This document shows positions 53,652-63,102 of a stretch of 64,000 nt of DNA, piece by piece. Within the stretch, counting starts at the first letter, position 1, and each line of letters starts with the position of its first letter. The notes beneath the pieces were generated by a model. It saw only the letters and a program-made list of their open reading frames with translations. It was not told the origin of the DNA and ran no database searches. The DNA comes from Gammaproteobacteria bacterium. Lineage in GTDB: Bacteria; Pseudomonadota; Gammaproteobacteria; Steroidobacterales; Rariloculaceae. The translations under genes and the position numbers were made by a program. The stretch covers positions 1 to 64,000 of the forward strand of contig DASVDR010000010.1 in assembly GCA_036381015.1 (NCBI GenBank), read 5' to 3'.

Positions 53652-53823
53652 GGTGTCTCGCAAGCATCTATTACATGGTGCTTGCCGGGACGCTCGCGCA
53701 CGCCACCCAAGCGCTCACTGCGTTCGCGCGGGGACCCCGGGCAGGGACGCCCGCGAGCGAGCCTACAGGGACGTATTCACGGCGGTCCCGGCAAGCACCA
53801 TGCCAAGATGTTTGCGGGACACC
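53652..53823. mobile_element. 172-bp MITE/REP-like element with ~40-bp terminal inverted repeats
   Basis: Left arm 53652-53691 (GGTGTCTCGCAAGC..., ending TGGTGCTTGCCGGGAC) matches the complement of the right arm 53785-53823 at about 34 of 40 positions with one gap. The inner CATGGTGCTTGCCGGGAC block is perfect. A second perfect 8-bp inverted pair, CGCTCGCG/CGCGAGCG, lies inside (53691-53698 and 53752-53759). It encodes nothing. It fills the space between the convergent apbC and dcd genes and starts 3 bases after the apbC stop. Confidence 0.75.
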
Positions 53824-53860
53824 TTAACGTCCTCGCGAACGTCCTCGCGGCTTCGAGTGA

Positions 53861-55660
53861 TCAAGCCTTCGGCAGCGTGACGCCGCGCTGGCCCATGTAC
53901 TTGCCGCCGCGATCCTTGTACGAGACCTCGCAGACCTCGTCGGATTCGAGAAAGAGCATCTGCGCGACACCCTCGTTGGCGTAGATTTTCGCCGGCAACG
54001 GCGTCGTGTTCGAGAACTCGAGCGTCACGTGCCCCTCCCACTCGGGCTCCAAGGGCGTGACGTTGACGATGATTCCGCATCTCGCATACGTCGAGTTGTG
54101 AACGACGATGTCGTTCGCGACGAAGTTCTCGACCGCAGGCACCGCCAAATCGAAGACTTCTTCTTCTCCCGCGGCTCGAATGTTCTCCACGACGTCCCAA
54201 ACCGGACCGTCGAGCAAAGCCGAGAGCTCGTCAGTGGCCGTGGCTACCGCGAGCTGCGCGGAGGATGCGCAGGGCACGGACCGGACCGCAACCTCGAGCC
54301 ATCCGATCGAGCCGAAGCTTCGCGCGCGGCTCGCAGCGGTGCCGCTCAGCAAAGACCAGGCTTCGCGAGGAAGGGTGTCGAGGCGGCTCCGCAAGCGAGC
54401 AGGTTGCGCGGACAGCAATGGGAGGAGCTCCGTTTCGAGGCGAACCTGCTCGATCGAGCCCGGCAGGAAACCGATTTCCCGGCCGAAACGCAGGATCTGC
54501 TCGCGCTCGGCAATCCTGATCCGGTGCGTCGCCGCGCCGGCCTTCGTGCGCTCTTCGCGGATCGACGAAAAGACGCCGAAACGGAGCAGCAAGTGATGAA
54601 CGTCCTCGGCCAGCCGTCTGGACTTCGACGGGTACTCCACGGAGCCGCTCTGTGCCCCGGTGTGAATTTCCCCGCCGCCCGAAAACAAGGCTTGCAGAAA
54701 AAGCCGCGCCGACTCGCGCGGCGCCGTGAAGACCGCTCGAGGAACGCATCTGTCGTCCGGCGCGGCGTCGATACCCTGATGCTCGAGCCATCGGGCGGCC
54801 CGATTCTCCTGCGTCACGCCGCCGCGGCTTCTCGAGTCGACCCATCGGTAGCCGGATCGCCCCCGGCGAACGACTTTCCCGAAACCCGCGGCGTCGACGG
54901 CCCGCCGCAGGCACTCGACGAGCGCCGGATCCGCGCAAGCGAATACCGGGGCATCGTCGCGTGCACGGCCCCGGCGCGCGGAGATCGCGAGACCGAGCAG
55001 AGTCGCTTCCCAGTCGGCAAGGGGCGTCTTGCCGAATACCGGAATCCGCCGCGCCACGGCGATTCGGTCGCCCGGCCGCAGCTGCTCGAGAGGCGTCCAG
55101 CCCGTGAGCTTGCGGAACGGGTGGTTTCCGGTGGCACGGATCCTCAATCCCGCCCGCGTCGCAAGCTCGAAGACGGGCTTCCGTCCGTTCGGCATGACGG
55201 CGGCGACGCGCTGCGGCCCGAGCGCCCAGTTGCGAAGGCCGAGAGTTTTTCGTCCCCAGCCGAATTCCCGGATCGGGACGAGCGCACCCGTGTCGGCGTC
55301 CACGACCCTCGTGTCTCCCGTGACGCACTTGCCGAGGCAGATCGTGAGCGTGTTGCGCGGGATGCGGAAGTACTCCACCGTGCGCGCCAGGGCGAAGGAG
55401 TTGGGCGGGATGATGCACACGTCCCCTTTGAAATCGACGAACGAACGCTCGTCGAACTTCTTGGGATCGACGATCGTGGTGTTGATGTTCGTGAAGATTT
55501 TGAACTCGTCGGCGCAGCGCACGTCGTAGCCGTAGCTCGAAACGCCGTAGGAGACGATCTTGCCGTTGCCGTTCGCGCGCACCTGCGTCGGCTCGAACGG
55601 CTCGATCATCCCGTGCTCGCGGGCCATGCGGGTGATCCAGCGGTCGGATTTGATGCTCAT
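53861..55660 (-). CDS. dcd: dCTP deaminase interrupted by an intein
   Basis: 599 residues as translated. Residues 1-111 and 523-599 are dCTP deaminase; joined they give 188 residues, a normal Dcd. Residues 112-522 are an in-frame intein. Dcd converts dCTP to dUTP, feeding dTMP synthesis. Host motifs: [36 protein letters not shown], then after the intein [20 protein letters not shown] (catalytic Ser and Arg) and [10 protein letters not shown] (catalytic Glu). The gene depends on splicing for activity because the insert splits the active-site motif. DUF3108 and purN lie upstream on the same strand. Confidence 0.93.
   Translation of the reverse strand: MSIKSDRWITRMAREHGMIEPFEPTQVRANGNGKIVSYGVSSYGYDVRCADEFKIFTNINTTIVDPKKFDERSFVDFKGDVCIIPPNSFALARTVEYFRIPRNTLTICLGKCVTGDTRVVDADTGALVPIREFGWGRKTLGLRNWALGPQRVAAVMPNGRKPVFELATRAGLRIRATGNHPFRKLTGWTPLEQLRPGDRIAVARRIPVFGKTPLADWEATLLGLAISARRGRARDDAPVFACADPALVECLRRAVDAAGFGKVVRRGRSGYRWVDSRSRGGVTQENRAARWLEHQGIDAAPDDRCVPRAVFTAPRESARLFLQALFSGGGEIHTGAQSGSVEYPSKSRRLAEDVHHLLLRFGVFSSIREERTKAGAATHRIRIAEREQILRFGREIGFLPGSIEQVRLETELLPLLSAQPARLRSRLDTLPREAWSLLSGTAASRARSFGSIGWLEVAVRSVPCASSAQLAVATATDELSALLDGPVWDVVENIRAAGEEEVFDLAVPAVENFVANDIVVHNSTYARCGIIVNVTPLEPEWEGHVTLEFSNTTPLPAKIYANEGVAQMLFLESDEVCEVSYKDRGGKYMGQRGVTLPKA
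54095..55327 (-). other. Intein (411 aa) within dcd, degenerate DOD endonuclease
   Basis: Splice junctions: ICLGK | CVTGDTRV and IVVHN | STYARCG. Block A starts with Cys1 ([14 protein letters not shown]). Block B has T66-G-N-H69 ([13 protein letters not shown]). Blocks F and G read [14 protein letters not shown], with terminal His-Asn and Ser as the first C-extein residue. These meet the chemistry of a class 1 intein. The middle is a LAGLIDADG-type homing endonuclease, but block C reads [11 protein letters not shown] and block [14 protein letters not shown], so both catalytic Asp residues are gone. Splicing looks competent and homing dead. G+C equals the host gene by eye, which fits long residence. 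Confidence 0.92.
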
Positions 55661-55696
55661 CTCGCGGGAAAGGTCTCCGTGATCTTTCGGGCCGGA

Positions 55697-56455
55697 TCAA
55701 AGGCCTTCCACGGCCTCGAGCACGAGCGACGTCAACGTCTCGCCGTCGCGGCGCTGCTCGATCTTGACCGGCACGTACTGGAGCGCGGGGGCCGCCCAGA
55801 CGATCGTTTCGCGGGACGAGCCCTCTCGCCGCTGCGATACCTTCACGGCCTCGTACGTGCCGGCCGGAGCGGCCACCGTCTCCGTGCCTTCGATGGCGTA
55901 GCGATATGTCTGAAGCCCGTCGTCGTCGACGAGGCCGTAAGGACCGACGTCGCCGCCGTTCGCGAGATCGAGCATGAGCGCGATCTGGAGCGTGCCACGG
56001 TCGAGCGCGCCGGGCGCGAGCTCGATCTCGCGCATGCCGTTGGTCGTCGTGACCTCGGCCTTGCGAGCCTCCCAGTCGAACTCGACACGAAAATCGTCTT
56101 CGCCCTTGCGGGTGCCGTCTTCGTACGAGAACTCGAGCGGTCGCGGCCCGCCGTCGCGTAGCACGAAATCGCTCTGCTCGACGATCGGCCGCGGCCGCAA
56201 CAGGCGCGCGATTCCGTGCGCCGTCGTCCTCGAGACGAAACGGTAGCGGCCTTCGGCCTCGTCGTACGTGACGATATGTGCCGACTCGCCGGCTCCGCGC
56301 CCCTTGTACTCGACCGCATAGCGCGCCTGGTAGGTCGGCGGCCGCGCGCCGGCCGCGTGCGGCACGGCGGCGAGGAGGGCGAGCGCGGCGAAGAGCACCG
56401 AGCAGGCCGCGACGGTCGCGCGCTTCGCGAAAAGGGCGCTTCGTATCGACGTCAT
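55697..56455 (-). CDS. DUF3108 domain secreted protein
   Basis: 252 residues. Signal peptide with LFAALALLAAVPHAAG, then the DUF3108 beta-rich domain: PTYQARYAVEYKGRGAGES, FVSRTTAHGIARLLRPRPIV, PAGTYEAVKVSQRREGSSRE and APALQYVPVKIEQRRDGE. Family role is unknown; it is predicted periplasmic. In gammaproteobacteria it typically follows purN, as here, with an ATGA overlap. Confidence 0.9.
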   Translation of the reverse strand: MTSIRSALFAKRATVAACSVLFAALALLAAVPHAAGARPPTYQARYAVEYKGRGAGESAHIVTYDEAEGRYRFVSRTTAHGIARLLRPRPIVEQSDFVLRDGGPRPLEFSYEDGTRKGEDDFRVEFDWEARKAEVTTTNGMREIELAPGALDRGTLQIALMLDLANGGDVGPYGLVDDDGLQTYRYAIEGTETVAAPAGTYEAVKVSQRREGSSRETIVWAAPALQYVPVKIEQRRDGETLTSLVLEAVEGL

Positions 56456-57111
56456 CGTTCCTCCTCGACGAGGACGGGGCTCGCGAGCGTCTCGCCGTCC
56501 AGCACCGCGCGGCCGTCCTCGAGCGCCAGGCGGCCGCCGGCCAGCCAGCCGGTCGCACGCGGCAAGATCAGGTGCTCGCCGCGCTGCACCCGGCGGGCGA
56601 GCGTCTCGGGCGTATCGCCGGGGCGCACGCGGATTCGATACTGGATGACGAAGGGCCCGGCGTCGAGCTCCTCCGTCACGAAGTGGACCGTGGCGCCGTG
56701 CTCGGCGTCGCCGGCCTCGAGCACGCGGCGATGCGTGTCGAGGCCGCGGTGCCGCGGCAGCAACGACGGGTGGATGTTCAGCATTCGGCCCTCGAATCGG
56801 CGCACGAACGCCGCGCCGAGCACGCGCATGAATCCGGCCAGCACGATCGCGGCCGGCGCATGCGCCTCGATCGCGTCGCCGAGCGCGCGCTCGTACGCGC
56901 CCCGGTCGGCGTGCTCCCGGCGGCCGATGTAGCGCGCCTCGATGCCCGCGTCCCGGGCCCGCGCGAGACCGCGGGCGTCGGCGCGATCGCTGATCACCGC
57001 GCGCACCTCCGCGCTCAGCCTCCCGTCTCTGGCCGCATCGATCAGCGCCTGGAGATTCGTGCCTTCACCGGAAATCAGCACGACGACGCCGGGCAGAGGC
57101 TGCGCGCTCAA
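56452..57111 (-). CDS. purN: Phosphoribosylglycinamide formyltransferase
   Basis: 219 residues. PurN transfers formyl from 10-formyl-THF to GAR, the third step of IMP synthesis. [16 protein letters not shown] binds phosphate, [19 protein letters not shown] carries the catalytic Asn and His, and [11 protein letters not shown] the Asp. The frame extends far upstream over purM, so the start must be internal: TTG at 57111 overlaps the purM stop as TTGA and gives [13 protein letters not shown]. The C-terminus extends a little beyond the E. coli length. Confidence 0.93.
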   Translation of the reverse strand: MSAQPLPGVVVLISGEGTNLQALIDAARDGRLSAEVRAVISDRADARGLARARDAGIEARYIGRREHADRGAYERALGDAIEAHAPAAIVLAGFMRVLGAAFVRRFEGRMLNIHPSLLPRHRGLDTHRRVLEAGDAEHGATVHFVTEELDAGPFVIQYRIRVRPGDTPETLARRVQRGEHLILPRATGWLAGGRLALEDGRAVLDGETLASPVLVEEER

Positions 57112-58139
57112 AGAACGTGCACCCGGGCGGCCGAATCGGGGATCACCTCGCCGATCAGCGCCGCGCGCTCCCCGGCCTGCTCGAGCCGCTCGATCGCGCG
57201 CTCGGCGTCGCCCGCGGCGACGATCACGACCATGCCGATCCCGCAGTTGAACGTGCGGTGGAGCTCGTGCACCGCGACGCCGCGGCTCTCGAGCCAGTCG
57301 AAGACGGCCGGGCGCGTCCACGCGGCCGAGTCGAGGCGCACGCCGAGGCCCCCGGGCAGCACGCGGGGAATGTTCTCGATGAGGCCGCCGCCCGTGATGT
57401 GCGCGAGGCCTTTCACGGGCACCTCGGCGAGCAGCCGGAGCAAAGGCTTCACGTAGATTCGGGTCGGCGCGAGCAGCTGGCCGAGCAACGGCGCGCCGCC
57501 CCACGTCGATGCCCGAAGGTCCTGCGGGTAGCGCTCCAGCACGCGGCGGATCAGCGAGAAGCCGTTCGAGTGCGCACCGGACGACGCGAGGCCGATCACG
57601 CGGTCGCCCGCGGCAATGGTGCGCCCGTCGACGAGGCGCGCGCGCTCGACGATCCCGACGCAAAAGCCCGCGAGATCGTACTCGCCGGGCCTGTGCATGC
57701 CGGGATGCTCGGCCGTCTCGCCGCCGAGAAGCGCGGCGCCCGCGATCTCGCAGCCGCGCGCGATTCCGGCGATCACGCGCTCGGCGACGTCGACGTCGAG
57801 CCGGGGCGTGACGAAGTAGTCGAGGAAGAACAGCGGCTCCGCGCCCTGCACGACGACGTCGTTCGCGCACATCGCGACGAGATCGATGCCGACCTCGTCG
57901 TGCGCGTCGTGCTCGATCGCGAGCGCGAGCTTCGTGCCTACGCCGTCGGTGCCGGCGACGAGCACGGGATCGTCGTAACCTTGCGGAACGCGGAACAGCC
58001 CGCCGAACCCTCCGAGACCGCCGATGACCTCCGGGCGAAGCGTGCGTCTCACCGGCGCCTTGATGCGCTCGACGAGCTCGTCGCCGGCATCGATGTCGAC
58101 GCCGGACGCCTTGTAGGTAAAGGGGGTATCGGGGGGCAT
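57108..58139 (-). CDS. purM: Phosphoribosylformylglycinamidine cyclo-ligase
   Basis: 343 residues, the family length. PurM closes the imidazole ring (FGAM to AIR) with [79 protein letters not shown] and [17 protein letters not shown] are signatures. The ATG at 58139 is preferred over upstream frames that lack conservation. It is transcribed with purN and the DUF3108 gene, and diverges from the DUF2066 gene across 68 bases. Confidence 0.96.
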   Translation of the reverse strand: MPPDTPFTYKASGVDIDAGDELVERIKAPVRRTLRPEVIGGLGGFGGLFRVPQGYDDPVLVAGTDGVGTKLALAIEHDAHDEVGIDLVAMCANDVVVQGAEPLFFLDYFVTPRLDVDVAERVIAGIARGCEIAGAALLGGETAEHPGMHRPGEYDLAGFCVGIVERARLVDGRTIAAGDRVIGLASSGAHSNGFSLIRRVLERYPQDLRASTWGGAPLLGQLLAPTRIYVKPLLRLLAEVPVKGLAHITGGGLIENIPRVLPGGLGVRLDSAAWTRPAVFDWLESRGVAVHELHRTFNCGIGMVVIVAAGDAERAIERLEQAGERAALIGEVIPDSAARVHVL

Positions 58140-58166
58140 GGCCGACTTGGCGTGGTCGTGGGCCGG

Positions 58167-58172
58167 TATAAT
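58167..58172 (+). promoter_or_regulatory. Perfect TATAAT -10 box for the DUF2066 gene
   Basis: An exact TATAAT lies 35 bases before the ATG at 58208 in the short divergent gap with purM. The matching -35 is weak (GACTTG at 17-base spacing). Confidence 0.4.
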
Positions 58173-58207
58173 AAGCGACCTGCCCCGGGGGGCGACAGGG
58201 TTTGCGC

Positions 58208-59314
58208 ATGTCACGACTACTCTCGGAAAGGCGCCGTCCGCGCACCGATTCCCCGCGCCTGTTCGGCTCGGCCGCCGCCGTGCTCACCCTCGCGATCGCG
58301 GCGCTCGCCGCCGGTCCGGCCGGGGCGGTCGTCTATCCGAACCTCTACAGCGTCTCCGTCGAGCCCGACCCGGCCGTGAGCGCGTCGCAGGCCGAGGCCG
58401 AGGCGGCCGCGATGCGGCGCCTGCTGGTCCGCATCACCGGCAACCGCAATGCGCCCGCGGATCCGGCCCTGCAAGGCATGATCGAAGGCGCATCGAGCTT
58501 CGTGCAGTCGTACGCCTATCTCGGAGAGCAGGGCGCGCAAGTCGTCTTCTACCCGAATCTCGTGGATGGCGAGCTCGCTTCGCTGAATCAGCCCGTCTGG
58601 GGTCCGGAGCGGCCGCTGACGCTGATCTGGGTCGCGATCGACGCCGGCCTCGGTGAGCGGATGCTGCTATCGGCGAACGCCACCGAGGCGGAGCAGAGCC
58701 CCGAGACCGCGGAGCTCGCGGAGCGGATTCGCACGACGCTGCAAACGGCCGCCGAGGAGCGCGGCCTGCCGATCGCACTGCCGCTGCTCGATCTCGAGGA
58801 TCTCAACCGCATCAGCGTCGCCGAGGTCTGGGGCGTCTTCGACGACGAGATTCTCGCCGCCTCCGCGCGCTACGGCGCCGATGCCGTTCTGGTCGGCCGC
58901 GTGCGCGTCACGGCTTTCGGCGAGAGCGTTCAGTGGGTGCTGCTCCGCGGCGACGAGCGGCGGTCGTTCGCCGGCGCCGGCGACGTCGCGGAAGGCCTGC
59001 ACTGGCTCGCCGACACGTTCGCGCGCGATTTCAGCGTGCTCGGCGGCGCCCGTCCCGTGCGCATCGTCGTCCACGACGTCGCGAGCTTCGCCGATTACGG
59101 GCGCGTGATGAGCTATCTCGAGGGATTGAGCGCGCTCCAGACGATCGACGTCGAGAGCCTCGACGGCGATCTCCTGAGCTTGCGCGCGTCGGCCCGCGGC
59201 GACGTCGGCGTGCTCGAGCGGATGTTGACCCTCGGGCGGGTCCTCTCGTTGGACGAGGCGGCTGCCGGCCGCGGGGCGGCCGCGAACACGCTGGTGCTCC
59301 GGGTCGCCCGATGA
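58208..59314 (+). CDS. DUF2066 domain protein
   Basis: 368 residues. A signal peptide or anchor ([20 protein letters not shown]) precedes the DUF2066 region: [75 protein letters not shown]. Predicted periplasmic, role unknown. In Pseudomonas and relatives the same family lies between purM and hda, as here. ATGA overlap with the CDP-alcohol transferase gene. Confidence 0.9.
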   Translation: MSRLLSERRRPRTDSPRLFGSAAAVLTLAIAALAAGPAGAVVYPNLYSVSVEPDPAVSASQAEAEAAAMRRLLVRITGNRNAPADPALQGMIEGASSFVQSYAYLGEQGAQVVFYPNLVDGELASLNQPVWGPERPLTLIWVAIDAGLGERMLLSANATEAEQSPETAELAERIRTTLQTAAEERGLPIALPLLDLEDLNRISVAEVWGVFDDEILAASARYGADAVLVGRVRVTAFGESVQWVLLRGDERRSFAGAGDVAEGLHWLADTFARDFSVLGGARPVRIVVHDVASFADYGRVMSYLEGLSALQTIDVESLDGDLLSLRASARGDVGVLERMLTLGRVLSLDEAAAGRGAAANTLVLRVAR

Positions 59315-59868
59315 CATGGAGGTGGCTGCCGAACGCCATCTGCATAGTGCGCGTGCTGCTCGTCGCGCCGCTCGTCGCCGCGCTGCTCGCGGAGCGGTAC
59401 GAGACGGCGCTCGCGCTGCTCGTGATCGCGGGCGGCTCGGACGCCGTCGACGGATTTCTCGCGAAAACCTTCGGTTGGCGCACGCGCCTCGGCGGGCTCC
59501 TCGATCCCGCCGCCGACAAGCTCTTGATCGTGAGCGTGTTCGTGACGCTGACCTACATCGGCGCCGTGCCGCTTGCGCTTGCGGCGATCGTCGTGCTCCG
59601 CGACGTGGTGATCGTGCTCGGTGCCGTCGCGTATCACGTGCTGATCGAGCCGCTCCGGGGCGAGCCGGCAGTGGTCAGCAAGCTCAACACCGCTTGTCAG
59701 CTCGCGTTCGTGCTGTTCGCGCTGACGCAGTCGGCCTACGGCTGGCCGGGCGGGCCGATCCTGCTGCTCCTCGGCGCGGCGGTCGTCTTCATGAGCATCA
59801 CGAGCGGTCTCCACTACGTGCTGCGCTGGGGCCAGCGCGCATGGCACGCGGCTCACGCGCAGGGTTGA
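59311..59868 (+). CDS. CDP-alcohol phosphatidyltransferase family protein
   Basis: 185 residues, polytopic. The CDP-OH-P motif is complete: D44, D47-G48, A51-K52, G61, D65 and D69 in SDAVDGFLAKTFGWRTRLGG then LLDPAADK. Such enzymes swap CMP on CDP-diacylglycerol for an alcohol, as in phosphatidylglycerophosphate synthase (PgsA). The AR to AK change and the gene context suggest a PgsA paralogue rather than the main enzyme; the alcohol is unknown. Start ATG at 59311 overlaps the DUF2066 stop. Confidence 0.85.
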   Translation: MTWRWLPNAICIVRVLLVAPLVAALLAERYETALALLVIAGGSDAVDGFLAKTFGWRTRLGGLLDPAADKLLIVSVFVTLTYIGAVPLALAAIVVLRDVVIVLGAVAYHVLIEPLRGEPAVVSKLNTACQLAFVLFALTQSAYGWPGGPILLLLGAAVVFMSITSGLHYVLRWGQRAWHAAHAQG

Positions 59869-59917
59869 TGCCGGGCTCGCGACCGGAGCCGGGCCGCGCG
59901 GTCCGGGGCGCGGGCGC

Positions 59918-60634
59918 GTGACGCGGGCGTCGGCCGAGCAGCTCCCGCTGCCGCTCCGCCTCGATGATCACGCGGCCTTCGACACGCTCGTCGACGGCGG
60001 GAATCGAACGGCCTTCGCGCACGTACGTGCGCTGGCCGAAGCCGAGCGCGGCGAGGTGCTGTGGGTCTGGGGTCCTCGGGGCGCCGGCAAGAGCCATCTC
60101 GTGCAGGCCGCGTGCCGTGCGGCCGACCAGGCGGGAAAGCGCGCGATGTACCTGCCGCTCGTCGGCCCGGAGGAGATCGGGCCCGACGTGCTCGCGGGCC
60201 TCGATACGCTCGATTTCCTGGCCCTCGACGGCGTCGAGCGGGCGGCGGGCCGGCGCGAGTGGGAGGCGCCGCTTTTCGCCGTGCTGGACGCCTTTCAATC
60301 GCGGGAGCGCGCATTGCTGATGGCCGCGGCGACTGCGCCGGCCGCCGCCGGTTTCGAGCTCCGCGACCTCGCGTCCCGCGCCGCGGGCGCGGTCGTGTAC
60401 CGCCTGCAGCCTCTCGACGAGCGCGACCAGCTCGAAGCGCTGGCTCGACACGCGCGCCGCCGGGGTTTCGAGCTCGACGAGGCCGCCGCCCGATTCCTGC
60501 AGGCGCGCGTGCCGCGGGACATGGAAGCCCTGTGCGCGTGGCTCCGCCGGCTCGACGCCGCGTCGCTCGCGGCGCAGCGGCGCATCACGATTCCGTTCAT
60601 CCGTGCGTCGCTCCGCGCCGCGGAGCGCGGCTGA
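59918..60634 (+). CDS. hda: DnaA regulatory inactivator Hda
   Basis: 238 residues. The clamp-binding motif QLPLPL is at 8-13, as needed for Hda to bind the DNA polymerase sliding clamp. A DnaA-like AAA+ domain follows, with Walker A GPRGAGKS at 52-59 and LDTLDFLALDGVERAAG as Walker B region. Hda stimulates hydrolysis of DnaA-bound ATP after initiation, preventing re-firing. The start is GTG at 59918. It lies downstream of the CDP-alcohol transferase and converges with wrbA. Confidence 0.93.
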   Translation: MTRASAEQLPLPLRLDDHAAFDTLVDGGNRTAFAHVRALAEAERGEVLWVWGPRGAGKSHLVQAACRAADQAGKRAMYLPLVGPEEIGPDVLAGLDTLDFLALDGVERAAGRREWEAPLFAVLDAFQSRERALLMAAATAPAAAGFELRDLASRAAGAVVYRLQPLDERDQLEALARHARRRGFELDEAAARFLQARVPRDMEALCAWLRRLDAASLAAQRRITIPFIRASLRAAERG

Positions 60635-60712
60635 GCGTCGACAGCACCGCGAGCTCGATCAGCGCGCGCGGCCGGCAGCGCCGCCGCCGCGGGCACGGAA
60701 GGCGCGGCGTGC

Positions 60713-62165
<1,453 letters not shown>

Positions 62166-62169
62166 CGCC

Positions 62170-62445
62170 GTGACGCGCACAGCGGTTCGCTATCTCGTAT
62201 CCGGCAGGGTCCAGGGCGTCTTCTACCGCGCATCGGCCGCGTCGGAGGCGCGCCGCCTCGGCCTCGCGGGCTGGGCGCGCAATCTTCCCGACGGGCGGGT
62301 GGAAGTCGTCGCGGCCGGCGACCGGCGCGCGGTCGAAGCGCTTTGCGCCTGGTTATGGAAAGGGCCGCCGGCCGCGCGCGTCGATGGTGTTACGGCGGAG
62401 GAGTGGACCGGCGGCGATGTCGGGCCGGGCTTCGACGTCCGTTAG
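62170..62445 (+). CDS. acyP: Acylphosphatase
   Basis: 91 residues, the full size of the family. It hydrolyses carboxyl-phosphate bonds. Catalytic R20 is in SGRVQGVFYRAS and N38 in GWARNLPDGRVEV. The start is GTG at 62170, 4 bases after the DUF4398 stop, so the two are likely co-transcribed. Confidence 0.94.
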   Translation: MTRTAVRYLVSGRVQGVFYRASAASEARRLGLAGWARNLPDGRVEVVAAGDRRAVEALCAWLWKGPPAARVDGVTAEEWTGGDVGPGFDVR

Positions 62446-62463
62446 CCGCGGCTCTGCCGCACG

Positions 62464-63102
62464 TCAGAACCGATACCACTTCGTGCGCAGCCGGTCGAGC
62501 ACGCGATCCGCGTACCAGCGCCGGCCGACGCTGCCGTTGTAGCGCGCCAGTCCCTGCACCATGTCGCCGTGCTCCATCTCGAGGTAGTAGTCGAGTATTC
62601 GGCACCCGACGAAAATGTTGAACTCGATGTCGAACAGCAGGTTCTTGTCGTCGTAGCCGAGCTCGTCCACCCAGAACGGCATCACTTGCATCAGACCGAG
62701 CGCGCTCGCCGAGGAGATCGCATAGCGGTCGAAATCGCTTTCGACGTCGATTACGGCGAGCACGAGCTCCGGTGCGAGACCCACCTGCGTTGCGTTCCGA
62801 TGCACGGCCTCGAGAATGCGCACGCGCTCTTCCGGATTCGGCACCTGCACGGCCAGGCGCGCGGACATGGCCGTGAGCCACACCTCCGCGTCGAAGCGGT
62901 CCGTGAAGCTTTCCGCGTTCGCGATCGCCGCCTTCAAGATCTCCTTGAGACGCGGATCGGCACCGGAGCGCGCATCGAGGGGAATCGGCCCGCCGGAGAC
63001 GGGCGCCGGGGCCGACATCGGCTGGGCTTGCGCGGATGCGACGGCGGCGAGCACGACGAGCGCGAAAAGCCGCCTCCGATTCGTGCCGAAGGCGGCGCTC
63101 AT
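62464..63102 (-). CDS. SLT-type lytic transglycosylase
   Basis: 212 residues. Signal peptide RLFALVVLAAVASAQA. The SLT domain has catalytic Glu121 in AVIDVESDFDRYAISSASAL, then GLMQVMPFWVDELG and LARYNGSVGRRWYAD. It cleaves peptidoglycan glycan strands in the periplasm to make anhydro-muropeptides. The ATG overlaps the proS stop (ATGA), so it is transcribed with proS. Confidence 0.92.
   Translation of the reverse strand: MSAAFGTNRRRLFALVVLAAVASAQAQPMSAPAPVSGGPIPLDARSGADPRLKEILKAAIANAESFTDRFDAEVWLTAMSARLAVQVPNPEERVRILEAVHRNATQVGLAPELVLAVIDVESDFDRYAISSASALGLMQVMPFWVDELGYDDKNLLFDIEFNIFVGCRILDYYLEMEHGDMVQGLARYNGSVGRRWYADRVLDRLRTKWYRF

Noticed and set aside
53652-53823. Intrinsic terminator pair only
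   Set aside because: The arms are far longer than terminators need and lack T-runs; a repeat element is the better description, although it may end transcription too.
54029-56161. 710-codon plus-strand frame opposite the dcd intein and DUF3108 gene
   Set aside because: Shadow frame; no motif seen, and the intein/dcd reading on the other strand is coherent to its catalytic residues.
58139-58207. PurR operator between purM and the DUF2066 gene
   Set aside because: GCGCAAACCC on the minus strand resembles half of an E. coli PurR box, but the other half does not match and a PurR regulon here is unproven.
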